Shown: positions 51,091 to 60,761, counted from the first letter of the stretch. The stretch is 64,000 nucleotides of DNA from Megamonas sp. UBA1796 (GCA_002319795.1 DCFU01000031.1:36700-100699); one strand, 5' to 3'. Notes: a model not told the origin generated them from the sequence alone. Numbers and translations are program-made.

Positions 51091-51128
51091 CATGATCACC
51101 TCATAAAAATATTTTTATATAAAATTTG

Positions 51129-52001
51129 TTATTTCAAATATTCCAAAGCCTCTCGATAGTTTAAAGCTGCTCCGGTTCCACCAAGTTTTTCGGTCCATTT
51201 CCCTGCTGCCAGACGATCCAGCCTGGCAACGGTTGCTCTGGACATTGCGGCATCCATACCAAGGCTCTCTAGTGTAGCCACAACATCCTTCATTTCAGCA
51301 CTGCGGCGTTCTGCATGAATCATTGTGCGGGCCATGAATGTGTCAGCTAATTGCTCGATGGTTTTTCCTTCTAGTGAGGATGCGAGAGAATTTATGAGTT
51401 TATCCAGGACACCGTATTTCTCTGCGGCTTCAAAGGACTCGAACATGAGCTGTGGTAAACCTTTCATGATGACGCTCTTAAACATCTTTATGGCGGAGGC
51501 TCCGCCGGCTTCGGCATCCAAGAGTGTCAACTTCATTCCGTAGACAGAAAAACTATCGTAAAACCTTTTTGCGCCCGTACCGGCTAAGAACATAGGAACC
51601 TTATGGCGTTTTCCCGGGACCGTCCCCATCACAGCAGCATCACAAAATAATATGCCGCAGGCAGCCGCACTTTTTGCGATATCGGCTTTTACTGTGGGGG
51701 CGGCAGAATTCATGTCTATAAAGATTTGTTCGTTTTTAAGGAAAGGCAGAACGGATTTTGCGACGGCCCTTGCTGCTTTGGCACTTGTCAGGGACGCGAT
51801 ATATCGAGTATTCTGGCAAGCTTCTTCCAAAGAATCAAACAGCCTTAGGCCGACTTCTTCGGCGCGTTTGTGGATATTTTTTCCTAGTCGAGGGTCTGAA
51901 GCATTGATATCGTATGCGCCCATCTCTTTAAAACCTTCTGATTTCAATCCGGTGGCTATATTGTATGCGGCTTCACCGAACCCTATGAATACTAAGTTCA
52001 T
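51129..52001 (-). CDS. Beta-hydroxyacid-dehydrogenase-like oxidoreductase with DUF1932 domain
   Basis: 290 residues. A Rossmann domain starts at once (NLVFIGFGEAAYNIATGL), with the family's MNSAAPTVKADIAK substrate segment and the C-terminal helical DUF1932-type domain containing GGASAIKMFKSVIMKGL (catalytic Lys). It probably oxidises a hydroxy acid to the 2-oxo acid used by the RraA-like enzyme. ATG 52001 has AGGAGG 7 nt upstream and lies 27 nt after the sigma-54 start; the earlier in-frame codons are upstream of that promoter and are not used. Confidence 0.85.
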   Translation of the reverse strand: MNLVFIGFGEAAYNIATGLKSEGFKEMGAYDINASDPRLGKNIHKRAEEVGLRLFDSLEEACQNTRYIASLTSAKAARAVAKSVLPFLKNEQIFIDMNSAAPTVKADIAKSAAACGILFCDAAVMGTVPGKRHKVPMFLAGTGAKRFYDSFSVYGMKLTLLDAEAGGASAIKMFKSVIMKGLPQLMFESFEAAEKYGVLDKLINSLASSLEGKTIEQLADTFMARTMIHAERRSAEMKDVVATLESLGMDAAMSRATVARLDRLAAGKWTEKLGGTGAALNYREALEYLK

Positions 52002-52038
52002 GCTATCTTCCTCCTTTTTGTGTATGTCCTTTTGTATA

Positions 52039-52055
52039 TGCAATAACTGTGCCAA
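52039..52055 (-). promoter_or_regulatory. Sigma-54 (-24/-12) promoter of the dehydrogenase operon
   Basis: Minus strand TTGGCACAGTTATTGCA matches the consensus fully, with GG and GC 10 nt apart. Confidence 0.93.
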
Positions 52056-52205
52056 GTCATATAAAAACGACTGGCTTGTATAGACTAAGCCAGCCGCCTG
52101 AGTGCCAAACAAATGCAGATATTTCGAAGAACTCTTTTTATTATCGGCATAGAAAAAGTTGTTTCTATATGTGAAGTCTGGCATTGATTGTTGGGAAATA
52201 GATTG

Positions 52206-52244
52206 CAAAACATTTCATTATACAAAAAAATATAAAATGTTTTG
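52206..52244. promoter_or_regulatory. Inverted-repeat activator site
   Basis: CAAAACATTT (52206-52215) and AAATGTTTTG (52235-52244) are perfect 10-nt arms 29 nt apart, about 170 nt upstream of the -24 element and right after the activator gene. Fits an upstream activating sequence for the PrpR-type protein. Confidence 0.65.
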
Positions 52245-52272
52245 AAATATATTGAAATGGAATATGGTGATT

Positions 52273-54213
52273 TTACTTATACTTTATCAAATCAAAATAG
52301 TGAGGGTACTCTGTTTTAACTTTTTTCATTTTCCGCCAAAGAGTTGTCGTGCTGATGCCTAAAGACTGTGCGGCTGTTAGGCGATTTCCAAGGGCCTTAT
52401 GCAACGCGTCATAAATCAGTTCTTTCTCGGTACAGGATGTTGGTGCGGGTTGCAAACAGGATTTATCGATTGCCATGATATTGTCCGCATATAGACTGTC
52501 ACCGACGATTCTTCGTATTAAGTCTGCGTCAATCGTTGCATTGTCGCACAATACAGCCAGTCGTTCTACGATATTGCCAAGTTGGCGGATGTTGCCGCGC
52601 CATTCGAAGGATGAAAGAAGTGTGAGGGCGTCCTCTGTGATGCTGCAGGATGGCAGGCTGGGATTACGCAAGAAATAACGGGTAAGCTGGGGAACATCCC
52701 CCTGACGTTCTCGTAAAGGAGGAAGCCGTAATTGAAGTACACAGATTCTATAAAAAAAATCCTCACGAAAGCTACCGCTTCTTACTAATTGAGCCAGGTT
52801 TTTGTTTGTTGAGGTAATAATCCGTATATCTACGGGGGTCACTTTATTGTCGCCAATACGAATGACCTTCCTTTCCTGGATAACACGCAGCAGCTTTAAC
52901 TGCACATCCAGGGAAGTCTCGCTTATTTCGTCTAAGAAGATAGTTCCGGTATGTGCTAATTCGAATATGCCGGGTTTTCCTTCGTTCAAAGCGCCTGTGA
53001 ATGCGCCTTTGACATAGCCAAATAATTCACTTTCCAAAATGCTTGGAGGAAATGCTGCGCAATTTACTGCGACGAATGGGGCCTGGCAACGTGGTGAAGC
53101 ATTATGAATGCTCTGAGCAAACAATTCTTTACCGGTACCGGTTTCCCCGACAATCAGGATGGTACTGTCCACTGCTGCATAGCGTGCAGCAATTTTTTTT
53201 GCAGTTTGCAATGACTGACTGCAACCGATAATGTCATCAAATTTTTTTTCGGCATAATGCTTTTGAGCCAGAACACGTCGCATTTTGTGCTCGATTTTTT
53301 GAATTTCTGTCTGCCGTTGCAGTGTAATGACAGCACCAATCGTCTTTTGCTCCAATTTTATCGGATCCATGTCCATGATCAGGGATATATTATGGACATT
53401 CAATAGCATACCGTGGAGTTTTTCACCTCGTTGGAGTACATCCGCGTAAAAGTCCTTTCCTATGGCTGTATCGATGCACTGCCCAGGCTGCATCCCGGAT
53501 AAAAGTTCACTGGCTCGTCCATTGATATGCTGAATAATTCCATACGGGTCAATGTTGATGATTCCCTCAGAGACGCCGTTTAATACGACATTGATTAATT
53601 CATAGCGGCTTTTCAATTGCAGGTTCTGTTCGATGTTTTCCTGTTCGATTTTCAATAAGTGGCAGGCTTCGTCAATAGCATCATTGATTGCATCTTTATC
53701 GGCCATTGACATGACATAATGGATATGGCGCTTTTCGACGGCTTTCTTTAGTGAAAGTCCACCGATAGCGACTTTAATTCCCATACGGGAAAGCTCATCC
53801 AGCCGATGTGCGGTTTGTTCTTTCCCTAATAATGGGTTGATAGGGAAAATCAGTACATTTTCCAAAAATGGTTTTGATTTATTCAGGATTTTGATATAAC
53901 CTTCCGATGTACCTAGAAAAGCAATCTTGTCAGAGATGTGTAAGGCGGATTGGTAGGCTGCATAGCAGTCGAAAAAAGTATGCTGTACATCTACAATTGG
54001 AATGTGGAGATGCTTGCGCAGTATGTTTGCAGTGTTTCCCCGACTGATGAGTACAATGGCGCCGAGGGAAATTAACTTTTCTGCTGCATGTAAAGCATTC
54101 TCTTGCGAGGCCTGCTCAATCACAATAGGAGATAACTGCCGCTCCTGGGATATTCTACGCATCATCTGGGTCAGGGTACTGGAAGGCGAAATTACGCCAA
54201 TCGTAGGTTTCAT
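52273..54213 (-). CDS. Sigma-54-dependent activator with PrpR-type sensor
   Basis: 646 residues. An N-terminal PrpR-like sensor (about 1-185), a PAS domain (about 205-310), the AAA+ domain with Walker A GETGTGKE, the loop GAFTGA and Walker B GTIFLDEIS, then a Fis-type helix-turn-helix (LTAAQSLGISTTTLWRKMKKV). PrpR sensors bind small carboxylates such as 2-methylcitrate (known). It precedes the inverted repeat and -24/-12 promoter of the dehydrogenase operon in the same direction, so that operon is its likely target. Confidence 0.93.
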   Translation of the reverse strand: MKPTIGVISPSSTLTQMMRRISQERQLSPIVIEQASQENALHAAEKLISLGAIVLISRGNTANILRKHLHIPIVDVQHTFFDCYAAYQSALHISDKIAFLGTSEGYIKILNKSKPFLENVLIFPINPLLGKEQTAHRLDELSRMGIKVAIGGLSLKKAVEKRHIHYVMSMADKDAINDAIDEACHLLKIEQENIEQNLQLKSRYELINVVLNGVSEGIINIDPYGIIQHINGRASELLSGMQPGQCIDTAIGKDFYADVLQRGEKLHGMLLNVHNISLIMDMDPIKLEQKTIGAVITLQRQTEIQKIEHKMRRVLAQKHYAEKKFDDIIGCSQSLQTAKKIAARYAAVDSTILIVGETGTGKELFAQSIHNASPRCQAPFVAVNCAAFPPSILESELFGYVKGAFTGALNEGKPGIFELAHTGTIFLDEISETSLDVQLKLLRVIQERKVIRIGDNKVTPVDIRIITSTNKNLAQLVRSGSFREDFFYRICVLQLRLPPLRERQGDVPQLTRYFLRNPSLPSCSITEDALTLLSSFEWRGNIRQLGNIVERLAVLCDNATIDADLIRRIVGDSLYADNIMAIDKSCLQPAPTSCTEKELIYDALHKALGNRLTAAQSLGISTTTLWRKMKKVKTEYPHYFDLIKYK

Positions 54214-54247
54214 GGGAGTTCCTCCATTTTTTGGAAATAAAAGACAA

Positions 54248-54291
54248 AAAGGTCGGCATCAATTAGTAGGATCTAAGAGATGCCGGCCTTT
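54248..54291 (-). terminator. Intrinsic terminator upstream of the activator
   Basis: AAAGGTCGGCATC pairs with GATGCCGGCCTTT (one G-T pair); a T tract follows on the minus strand. The rest of 54214-54525 shows nothing I can name. Confidence 0.75.
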
Positions 54292-54525
54292 CAACTTTAG
54301 CCATATAATTCTGTTTTTTTGAAAGGCATTCATGCATTGCTATAAAATGGAATCATCCTGTGCAATTTAGGATTGTGGGAATTTTACAATCAGATAGGGA
54401 AACTATATGGGGAGATCTATGCCGTATTCTCCATTTACAGCGGGAAGGCTGCTATATCGTACGTTGCTTTTGCCTCATAACACCAGCTGTATGGCAGAGG
54501 CCTGTTGAAAAAGAGACTTCTAAGT

Positions 54526-54939
54526 TCAGTGATAAAAATCTATGCCGTAGGCTGCGTAAAAAAGCGTATTGGCCAGAATGATATTGTGCTTGTCGGCGCT
54601 GGAATGACCGAAAATGTTGACCTCAATCCATATGCCGTCTATGTAATAAGAGGCGGTCTGTTCTTTGTAATCATATTTGAAAACAACATGCGTTTTGGTG
54701 ACTTTGGCATCTTCGTCTTTGGGCAGATGGAGGACGTCACCTTCCAACCGATAGACAGGCGGAGTGTGCTGATCAACTGAGACAGAATGCCTGTCAAGAT
54801 AATTTTCCTCTCCGGATTCTTTGTATAGATACAGATAATTGGGATTGTCCATATAAATGTCCTCTGCTGAGCAGACGGTACTTGCTGTAAGCAGCAGGAA
54901 TGCCGTAAAGAGAAACAGGATCCTGGAGACGTTTATCAT
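54526..54939 (-). CDS. Small secreted protein, adhesin-E-like
   Basis: 137 residues with a signal peptide (cleavage near TVCSAED). The mature start, YLYLYKESGEENYLDRHSVSV, and the mid-part THVVFKYDYKEQTASYYI recall the secreted protein at 29894 in layout. Function unknown. Probably a single-gene unit, ending at the terminator near 54291. Confidence 0.68.
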   Translation of the reverse strand: MINVSRILFLFTAFLLLTASTVCSAEDIYMDNPNYLYLYKESGEENYLDRHSVSVDQHTPPVYRLEGDVLHLPKDEDAKVTKTHVVFKYDYKEQTASYYIDGIWIEVNIFGHSSADKHNIILANTLFYAAYGIDFYH

Positions 54940-55033
54940 GCTTCGCCACCTCTTCCATGTATATTTTTGATGCTTTTATTATAGCATGAATTGGCAGTAA
55001 ACGTAGTACCTGAACGCGTTTTCCTGTTTTTAT

Positions 55034-56296
55034 TTAAGCGGCTTTTTTGGCTGGAGAAGCCGTGGGATTTTTCATCAGAGTATATGCATCAAGAAGATTG
55101 CCGTTCTGCCCAATGCATTTTATGAGAATACTTGTGGGAGTGACGGAAATAAAAAGATAATTCGGCTCTCCGTTGTTATCGGAAATAAAGGCATAGGGCG
55201 GATTTTGCGCAATATTGCGAGGGAGCTTACCCCCGCTTTCACCGGCTATATAATAGAGCGGATGTCCGTCGGAGCGCGCGATGGCGTGCTCATGCCCGTT
55301 CAGGACCAGATCTGCATGGTATTTTTCTATAAGTTCGCCAAAAAAATTTTTTATTTCTGGTGAAGTGCGTTTCGTAGAAATTGAATAGACGGGCTTGTGC
55401 CCCAGTATGATTTTCCAAGGTTTGTGAGTGGCAGCCAGATCTTTTTCGAGCCAGGCTTTTTGCTCAGCCAGTATGCTGGGGCCGAATTGGCGATATTCTT
55501 TTTCCTGCGTGTTGAGTACAGAAAAATGTACCGGCCCATAATCGAAGGAATAAGCAGTTCTCTTTAAATCCAATGGTCCGTTTGCGGGCATAGGCCATTG
55601 TTTTTCCCAAAATTCAGGTTCGACAGAACCACGGGTATTTGGAACATAGGTTTCGTGATTGCCGAGAATGGCGTATGCAGGAATTTTATGGATTACGTTT
55701 TGCGCGGCGTCAAACCAGCCCAGCCAATGCGGATAGTTTTGTCCTTCCTCGACAAGGTCTCCCAGGTTAATGAAGAATTTCGCTTCCGGGTGCGAAGCGT
55801 AGGCGGCTTCGCAGGTGGTTTTCCAAGACGCATAGGAAGGATTCTCTGGCATGTCATTTTGGCTGTCTCCAAAAACCAGAAAGGAGAAGGAACTTTCCTT
55901 TTGCTTTGCGGTATGGAAGGTATAAGAAGGGCTCTGTTCTATTTGGCCGTTGCTCTGGCTGCGGATGCGATAAGAATAGGTGGTATCTGGTTTTAAGTTC
56001 GTCAGGAAAACAGAATTGCATACTGTCATGCCCGGATTGGTAAAGAGAATACGTTTTTGGGGAAGCATGGTGACAACTTTTTCTGTCAGGCTGCCTGCTT
56101 CGTTTTGCGGAGCGATTTCAAGCAGCGTAGTTTCCCCGGGTGTGGTTTTCCAGACAATGGTTTGCTGCGTTTGGAGATTTTCTGTGCCAACCAGTGCGAT
56201 ACTGGATATAGAATGTGCGCTGGCAGTGCCGGATAATAGGAAAAAAATGCAAATAAGCAAACAGCGAGAGCGAATGTGCAGATCGTTTCGGTTCAA
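55034..56296 (-). CDS. Second secreted purple-acid-phosphatase-like metallophosphoesterase
   Basis: 420 residues with a signal peptide (cleavage near TASAHS), a fibronectin-like N domain and the metal motifs LVFGDSQND, INLGDLVEEG, GNHETY, LGHKPVY and LNGHEHAIAR. It is shorter than the enzyme at 20401 and differs in the first motif. A sigma-70 promoter with perfect TTGACA precedes it and I see no PhoP box, so expression may not depend on phosphate. The substrate is unknown. Confidence 0.87.
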   Translation of the reverse strand: MNRNDLHIRSRCLLICIFFLLSGTASAHSISSIALVGTENLQTQQTIVWKTTPGETTLLEIAPQNEAGSLTEKVVTMLPQKRILFTNPGMTVCNSVFLTNLKPDTTYSYRIRSQSNGQIEQSPSYTFHTAKQKESSFSFLVFGDSQNDMPENPSYASWKTTCEAAYASHPEAKFFINLGDLVEEGQNYPHWLGWFDAAQNVIHKIPAYAILGNHETYVPNTRGSVEPEFWEKQWPMPANGPLDLKRTAYSFDYGPVHFSVLNTQEKEYRQFGPSILAEQKAWLEKDLAATHKPWKIILGHKPVYSISTKRTSPEIKNFFGELIEKYHADLVLNGHEHAIARSDGHPLYYIAGESGGKLPRNIAQNPPYAFISDNNGEPNYLFISVTPTSILIKCIGQNGNLLDAYTLMKNPTASPAKKAA

Positions 56297-56326
56297 GTGA
56301 ATGGCCCCTTTCCTTAAAATACCTAT

Positions 56327-56355
56327 ATCGTATAGCGAAGATGCAAAGTTGTCAA
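56327..56355 (-). promoter_or_regulatory. Promoter of the second phosphatase
   Basis: Minus strand TTGACA (56350-56355), 17 nt, TACGAT (56327-56332). Confidence 0.78.
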
Positions 56356-56381
56356 ATGTTTCAAGTACGTATTTTTAGCGG

Positions 56382-56410
56382 TTGACGGTTCATAAGAAAT
56401 AGAATATACT
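56382..56410 (+). promoter_or_regulatory. Promoter of the ECF/TonB/radical SAM operon
   Basis: TTGACG (56382-56387), 17 nt, TATACT (56405-56410). Back to back with the phosphatase promoter. No riboswitch aptamer is visible in the leader. Confidence 0.75.
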
Positions 56411-56491
56411 GTTTGTGTGAAAGATAACGAAAATGGACATAATATGTAGTATATAGTTAATTTTGGTTGCATTTCGTTTGGAGGCGGGCGC

Positions 56492-57043
56492 GTGGAAATA
56501 GCGGGTATCGGGAAGAAATTTAGTGTGTTTGATATGGTTATGATTGCTATGCTGGCAAGTCTTGGCATTGCCTGTAAGCCGATTGTGGCACCTGTCATGA
56601 ATGCGGCAGGCAGTCTGTTCATGATTCCCGGCGGGGCACTGCAAAGCGGAATTTTTATGTTCTGGCTGGTTTTGGCCAGGGTTTTTGTCGGTAAATTTGG
56701 GGCAGCCTCGCTGACGGCACTTGTGCAGAGCCTGATGGTCATGCTCATCGGCATTGTCGGGAACCATGGATTGCTGTCGCTGATTACGTATACGCTGCCC
56801 GGCGTCGCGATTGATCTGGTTTATATGCTGCCGGGGCTGCGCCGTCAGCTTGCAGCGATTTTGGGAGGCGCGGCATCCTGTGTGGTTGCGTTTGCTTTGC
56901 GTGTTGAGCTGATGGTGCATCTGCCTGTCTGGATGCTTTTTCTCGGCTGCGGGGTAGCCGCATTGTCTGGCGTATTTGGCGGGTTTTTTGCACATATGAT
57001 AGCCGGAAAGCTGCAAAGATTTTCGGGAAAAGATGTTCTATGA
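56492..57043 (+). CDS. ECF transporter S (substrate-binding) component
   Basis: 183 residues with about six helices. The opening VFDMVMIAMLASLGIACKP and the conserved Ala/Gly-rich helices fit an ECF S component, the membrane protein that binds the substrate. The position right before EcfT supports the call. GTG 56492 is the start, with GGAGG upstream. I cannot name the vitamin or metal it binds. Its stop overlaps the ecfT start as ATGA. Confidence 0.82.
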   Translation: MEIAGIGKKFSVFDMVMIAMLASLGIACKPIVAPVMNAAGSLFMIPGGALQSGIFMFWLVLARVFVGKFGAASLTALVQSLMVMLIGIVGNHGLLSLITYTLPGVAIDLVYMLPGLRRQLAAILGGAASCVVAFALRVELMVHLPVWMLFLGCGVAALSGVFGGFFAHMIAGKLQRFSGKDVL

Positions 57044-57711
57044 GGCAGCCTCTGCATGCAAGAACGCGCTTGCTTTGTATGGGAGTATTTTCATCCTGTG
57101 CGATTTTTTTTCAGGATATGCTCCATCTGGGAATCCTACTGCTGCTGGTCTGGAGCCTTATTCGTCTGAACCCGGCGGTAGGATTTTTTTCCGCGATGAA
57201 GTGGACACTGCGCTATGCGGTTAAAATGGGAATTTTTTTACTTACGCTGGTTCTTTTTTCACCATGGGAGTTTTTAGCCGGGGATTTTTTACGGTTCCTG
57301 ATTATTCTTTCTTTACCGCATTTTTTACAGGGAGCAAAGCAGCGCGAGCTCATGCAGGCATTTTTGGCCTTGCGGATTCCCTACGAGATTGTTTTTATGC
57401 TGCGGATCGCGGTTTCTTTTTACCCGCTTTTTTGGGAGCAGGCAAAGGACCTTTGGTATGCGGTGCAGCTTCGTGGTGTCGCCTTGCAGAACATGACAGG
57501 CAGGGAGCGGTGGTTTTTGTATCTTTCATTGCTCATGCCGCTTCTGGGCGGGGCGGTCCGGAAGGCTCGCGGACTCGCCGTCAGCCTGGAGGCCCGCGGG
57601 CTGGGCGCTGGGAAAACGCGCACGGAGTACGCTTTGGAACCACTTTGTTTTTTTGATTATGCTGTTTTGTTTTATACCGCAGGCAGCTGTACGCTGCTTC
57701 TGTGTTTTTAA
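57040..57711 (+). CDS. ecfT: ECF transporter transmembrane component EcfT
   Basis: 223 residues of the CbiQ/EcfT family. The two coupling-helix motifs that touch the ATPases are visible as AVQLRGV and SLEARGLG. Four to five helices. It links the S component to the two ATPases encoded 4.4 kb downstream in the same operon. Overlaps the S-component gene by 4 nt. Confidence 0.88.
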   Translation: MRQPLHARTRLLCMGVFSSCAIFFQDMLHLGILLLLVWSLIRLNPAVGFFSAMKWTLRYAVKMGIFLLTLVLFSPWEFLAGDFLRFLIILSLPHFLQGAKQRELMQAFLALRIPYEIVFMLRIAVSFYPLFWEQAKDLWYAVQLRGVALQNMTGRERWFLYLSLLMPLLGGAVRKARGLAVSLEARGLGAGKTRTEYALEPLCFFDYAVLFYTAGSCTLLLCF

Positions 57712-57736
57712 TCTTGTGATTGAGGAGGAAGAATCC

Positions 57737-58723
57737 ATGGAGGAGAAAATGTTGCTTGCGCCACTTGCGGTGTCACCGCAGCCTATCATAGAGCTTGAGT
57801 ATCAGCAGATGCTGCATCAGGTGCTGGGGGTTGCTGCCAGAGCCGATTTGTTTACGTATCTGGCGGAGCCGCGGACACTTGCTGAAATTTGTGCGGAAAA
57901 AACTTGGCGGGAATCTTTTACGGCGTTATTTTTGCAAATTTTGGAATTGAGCGGATTTGTTGTCGTTTCCAACGGTGCCTATGAGGATTCAACGATGGCG
58001 CGCGCCTATTTGTGCAGTGAGAGTTATTTATGTCTGTGGGAGTGCCTGCAGCTCGATTTTGAACCAGGTGGTTTTGCCAGAAATATTGCCGCGTTGTTGG
58101 AGAATGGCAAAACAATGCCGCAAAGGGTTCTGCTGCATTGGGAACCTTCAAGACTTCGCCGTCTGGGGGCTTACGCGATAACTGGGAATCTGCGCGAAAC
58201 GATTGCGGCCATCGACCTGCGCGGTGATGAAAGGATACTGGATCTGGGTGGCGGACATGCCCTGTATTCCCTGGCACTGCTGGAAAAATATCCGCAGCTT
58301 GCCATAACGGTGCAGGATCTTCCGGCGGTCATCCCGTTGGCAAAGAAGAATGCGGCACGGTTCTCTGCTTTGGACCGTCTGCATTTTATAGAGTCGGATT
58401 TTATCGAGGAGGAGCTTGCTGCCGGCTATGATAGGATTCTTTGCTTTAATATCCTGTCCGGGCGGGAGCGCAGCGCAATCATCCTGCCGAAAGTGTATCG
58501 GGCATTGAAGCCCGGCGGGCGCGTGATACTGAAAACGAGGCTCGAGGATTGTGAGGATACGCTGGAGGGAGCACTCGACAAGCTGCGCTGGTTCTCTTTT
58601 GGGCGGGGTAATGTGGAAAGCAGTGCATATTGGCTGGGATTGTTATCGGATATGGGATTCAGCAAGACAAGCGTTTTGGCAAGACTGGGTTCTTCTGGCC
58701 TGTTAGAAGGCCGTAAAATATAA
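57737..58723 (+). CDS. SAM-dependent methyltransferase with N-terminal dimerisation domain
   Basis: 328 residues. An N-terminal winged-helix-like dimerisation domain (about 12-85) precedes a class I methyltransferase fold with motif I LDLGGGHALYSLALL, then VQDLPAVIPLA and LKPGGRVILK. This is the layout of small-molecule O-methyltransferases (HIOMT-like; BzaC of anaerobic benzimidazole synthesis is one relative). ATG 57737 with GAGGAGGAAG upstream is chosen over the open frame from 57653. It sits inside a transport operon, so it probably acts on the imported compound. Confidence 0.87.
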   Translation: MEEKMLLAPLAVSPQPIIELEYQQMLHQVLGVAARADLFTYLAEPRTLAEICAEKTWRESFTALFLQILELSGFVVVSNGAYEDSTMARAYLCSESYLCLWECLQLDFEPGGFARNIAALLENGKTMPQRVLLHWEPSRLRRLGAYAITGNLRETIAAIDLRGDERILDLGGGHALYSLALLEKYPQLAITVQDLPAVIPLAKKNAARFSALDRLHFIESDFIEEELAAGYDRILCFNILSGRERSAIILPKVYRALKPGGRVILKTRLEDCEDTLEGALDKLRWFSFGRGNVESSAYWLGLLSDMGFSKTSVLARLGSSGLLEGRKI

Positions 58724-58743
58724 AGATTTTGTGAGGCGAGATC

Positions 58744-60696
58744 ATGAGAAGGAACAAGGAAAAGAAAATGTATGCGATGCTGGGACTGGTGGTTGGTTTA
58801 TCACTTACAGCAACGGCTGGTACAGTGTTCGCAGCAGACAAGGATGCGGTCATGCTCGATGAGGTCAAGGTAGAGTCGTCGGCGTTGGAAAATTATCTGG
58901 TGACGACACAGGTCATAACAGCAGAGGATATAAAGGCGAAGGAGGCAAAAACGCTGCCCGACCTTTTGCGTGATGTTCCGGGTTTGATTGTGAGTACGGG
59001 AGCGAAGAGCAATACAACGGTTTCTATTCGCGGGGCAGGGACAGACCAGACCAGGATATATATAGACGGAGTCTTAATGAATGCGCTGTCCAGCGTGAGT
59101 ACCAATTCAGCGCTGGATCTGTCTCAGATTTCTGTAGAGCAGATTGCCAAGATTGAAATCATCAAGGGCCCGGGTCCGGTCCAGTATGGAACGGATTATA
59201 AGGGCGGCGTAATACTGATTACCACCAAGGACGGAAAAGGTTTTGCCGGGACCAAGGTGAATATAGCCTTTGGCGCGCATGACAAGCTTATGGGTTCAGC
59301 ATCGACGGCAGGTACGGAGGGCAAGCTCAACTATTATATAGATATGGGCGGAGAGCATTCCGATGGATACCGTGACAACATGAAGCGCGATACGAAATAT
59401 GTTGATACGCATTTGAAATGGGAACTTGGTGCTGACAGCAGGCTCGCTTTTGATGCCGGATATTCAATTACTGATAAAGAAATCATGAATGGTGTGGATC
59501 CGTATTCGGGAAATCTTTATTCACCGAATATAAAATGGGCGTATCCAAGCGGGACGTCAGGGAAAATGCCTGCTATCAACTGGAAGTATAAGGACTGGGA
59601 AAAGACAAATCTGGCACTGGATTACCAGCAGAAAGTAAATCCGGTATTCAATTACAATATCAAGCTTTTCCGTGTTACGGATGATAATAATCTATGGGTA
59701 TATCGGACGAAAACCGGTTTCAATGATTGGTATGAGAGCAAATGGAAAAGCACGATGAAGGGCGTTGAGATTCAGACCAACTGGAATTTGGCGAAAAATA
59801 ATTCCCTGCTTTTTGGCGGCCGTTATGCAACGACGGACTGGGATGAATGGGACAGCATTTATACCAATTGGTCAAGCTCGAATGACAAACGGACGAGTTA
59901 TTATCTACAGGATACATGGCTGCCAGGCAAGAACACGACTGTGACAGCCGGCGTGCGGTATGATAAGGATAAGCCGAGGGATGGCGCGGGCAATTCCAAG
60001 GAAACGACCGCAGTGGACCCGGTGGCGAATATCGTGCACCGGCTGAATGACAAAGATACGCTGCGCTTTTCTGTGGGACGCATGCATTTGTTCCCGACAC
60101 TCAGCCAGCTGTATGGAAATATGGGAGGAAATTCTGGTCTTTCGGTTGAGCGTGGTGTGAATTACGAGATGGGTTGGAAACATCAGATAGATAAAACATC
60201 ATTGCTCGACGCGGCGGTTTTCTATAATGATATCAGTGACCGCATCTATACGCCGGATAAGAAATCGACGCCGTATAAGAATATTTCTTCGACGACAATT
60301 AAGGGCGTTGAACTACAAGCAGAAAAGAAGTTCAGCAATAAGCTCAGGGGATTTGTGAATTGTACCTGGATGCAGGCACAGGATAAAAACAATGGCGTGA
60401 CCTCCGATGCGGCGGGTATTCCGAAGCTGACGATGAATTACGGGTTAACCTTTACGGAAAATAATCATGAGATACTGCTGGAGGGACATGCATTCCATAA
60501 GCGTGCAACGGGAGACAGCAATTATCCGGATATTCCCGGATATTATACGATGGACCTGCAGTACAAATGGTTCCCGAATAAGGATCAGACCTACTATATC
60601 CGCCTGAATAACCTTTTGAACAAAAAATATCAGGAAGAACTCTACTATCCGGCTGAAGGCTTTCATATCATGGCGGGTGCGGAATTCTCTCTTTGA
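58744..60696 (+). CDS. TonB-dependent outer-membrane receptor
   Basis: 650 residues. A signal peptide (cleavage near TVFAAD) is followed by a TonB-box-like segment, the plug (about 45-150; KTLPDLLRDVPGLIV, SIRGAGTDQTRIYIDGV, IEIIKGPGPVQYG) and a 22-strand-type barrel ending MAGAEFSL. It shows that the organism has an outer membrane. It would bring a scarce nutrient into the periplasm for the ECF system. Substrate not readable from sequence; B12, haem and chelated metals are typical. Confidence 0.94.
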   Translation: MRRNKEKKMYAMLGLVVGLSLTATAGTVFAADKDAVMLDEVKVESSALENYLVTTQVITAEDIKAKEAKTLPDLLRDVPGLIVSTGAKSNTTVSIRGAGTDQTRIYIDGVLMNALSSVSTNSALDLSQISVEQIAKIEIIKGPGPVQYGTDYKGGVILITTKDGKGFAGTKVNIAFGAHDKLMGSASTAGTEGKLNYYIDMGGEHSDGYRDNMKRDTKYVDTHLKWELGADSRLAFDAGYSITDKEIMNGVDPYSGNLYSPNIKWAYPSGTSGKMPAINWKYKDWEKTNLALDYQQKVNPVFNYNIKLFRVTDDNNLWVYRTKTGFNDWYESKWKSTMKGVEIQTNWNLAKNNSLLFGGRYATTDWDEWDSIYTNWSSSNDKRTSYYLQDTWLPGKNTTVTAGVRYDKDKPRDGAGNSKETTAVDPVANIVHRLNDKDTLRFSVGRMHLFPTLSQLYGNMGGNSGLSVERGVNYEMGWKHQIDKTSLLDAAVFYNDISDRIYTPDKKSTPYKNISSTTIKGVELQAEKKFSNKLRGFVNCTWMQAQDKNNGVTSDAAGIPKLTMNYGLTFTENNHEILLEGHAFHKRATGDSNYPDIPGYYTMDLQYKWFPNKDQTYYIRLNNLLNKKYQEELYYPAEGFHIMAGAEFSL

Positions 60697-60761
60697 TTGT
60701 AACGGAGGCATGGCCGGGGCTTTTGCGGACATGCCTTTTGGCGTAAGCGGGGGGCTTTGGT

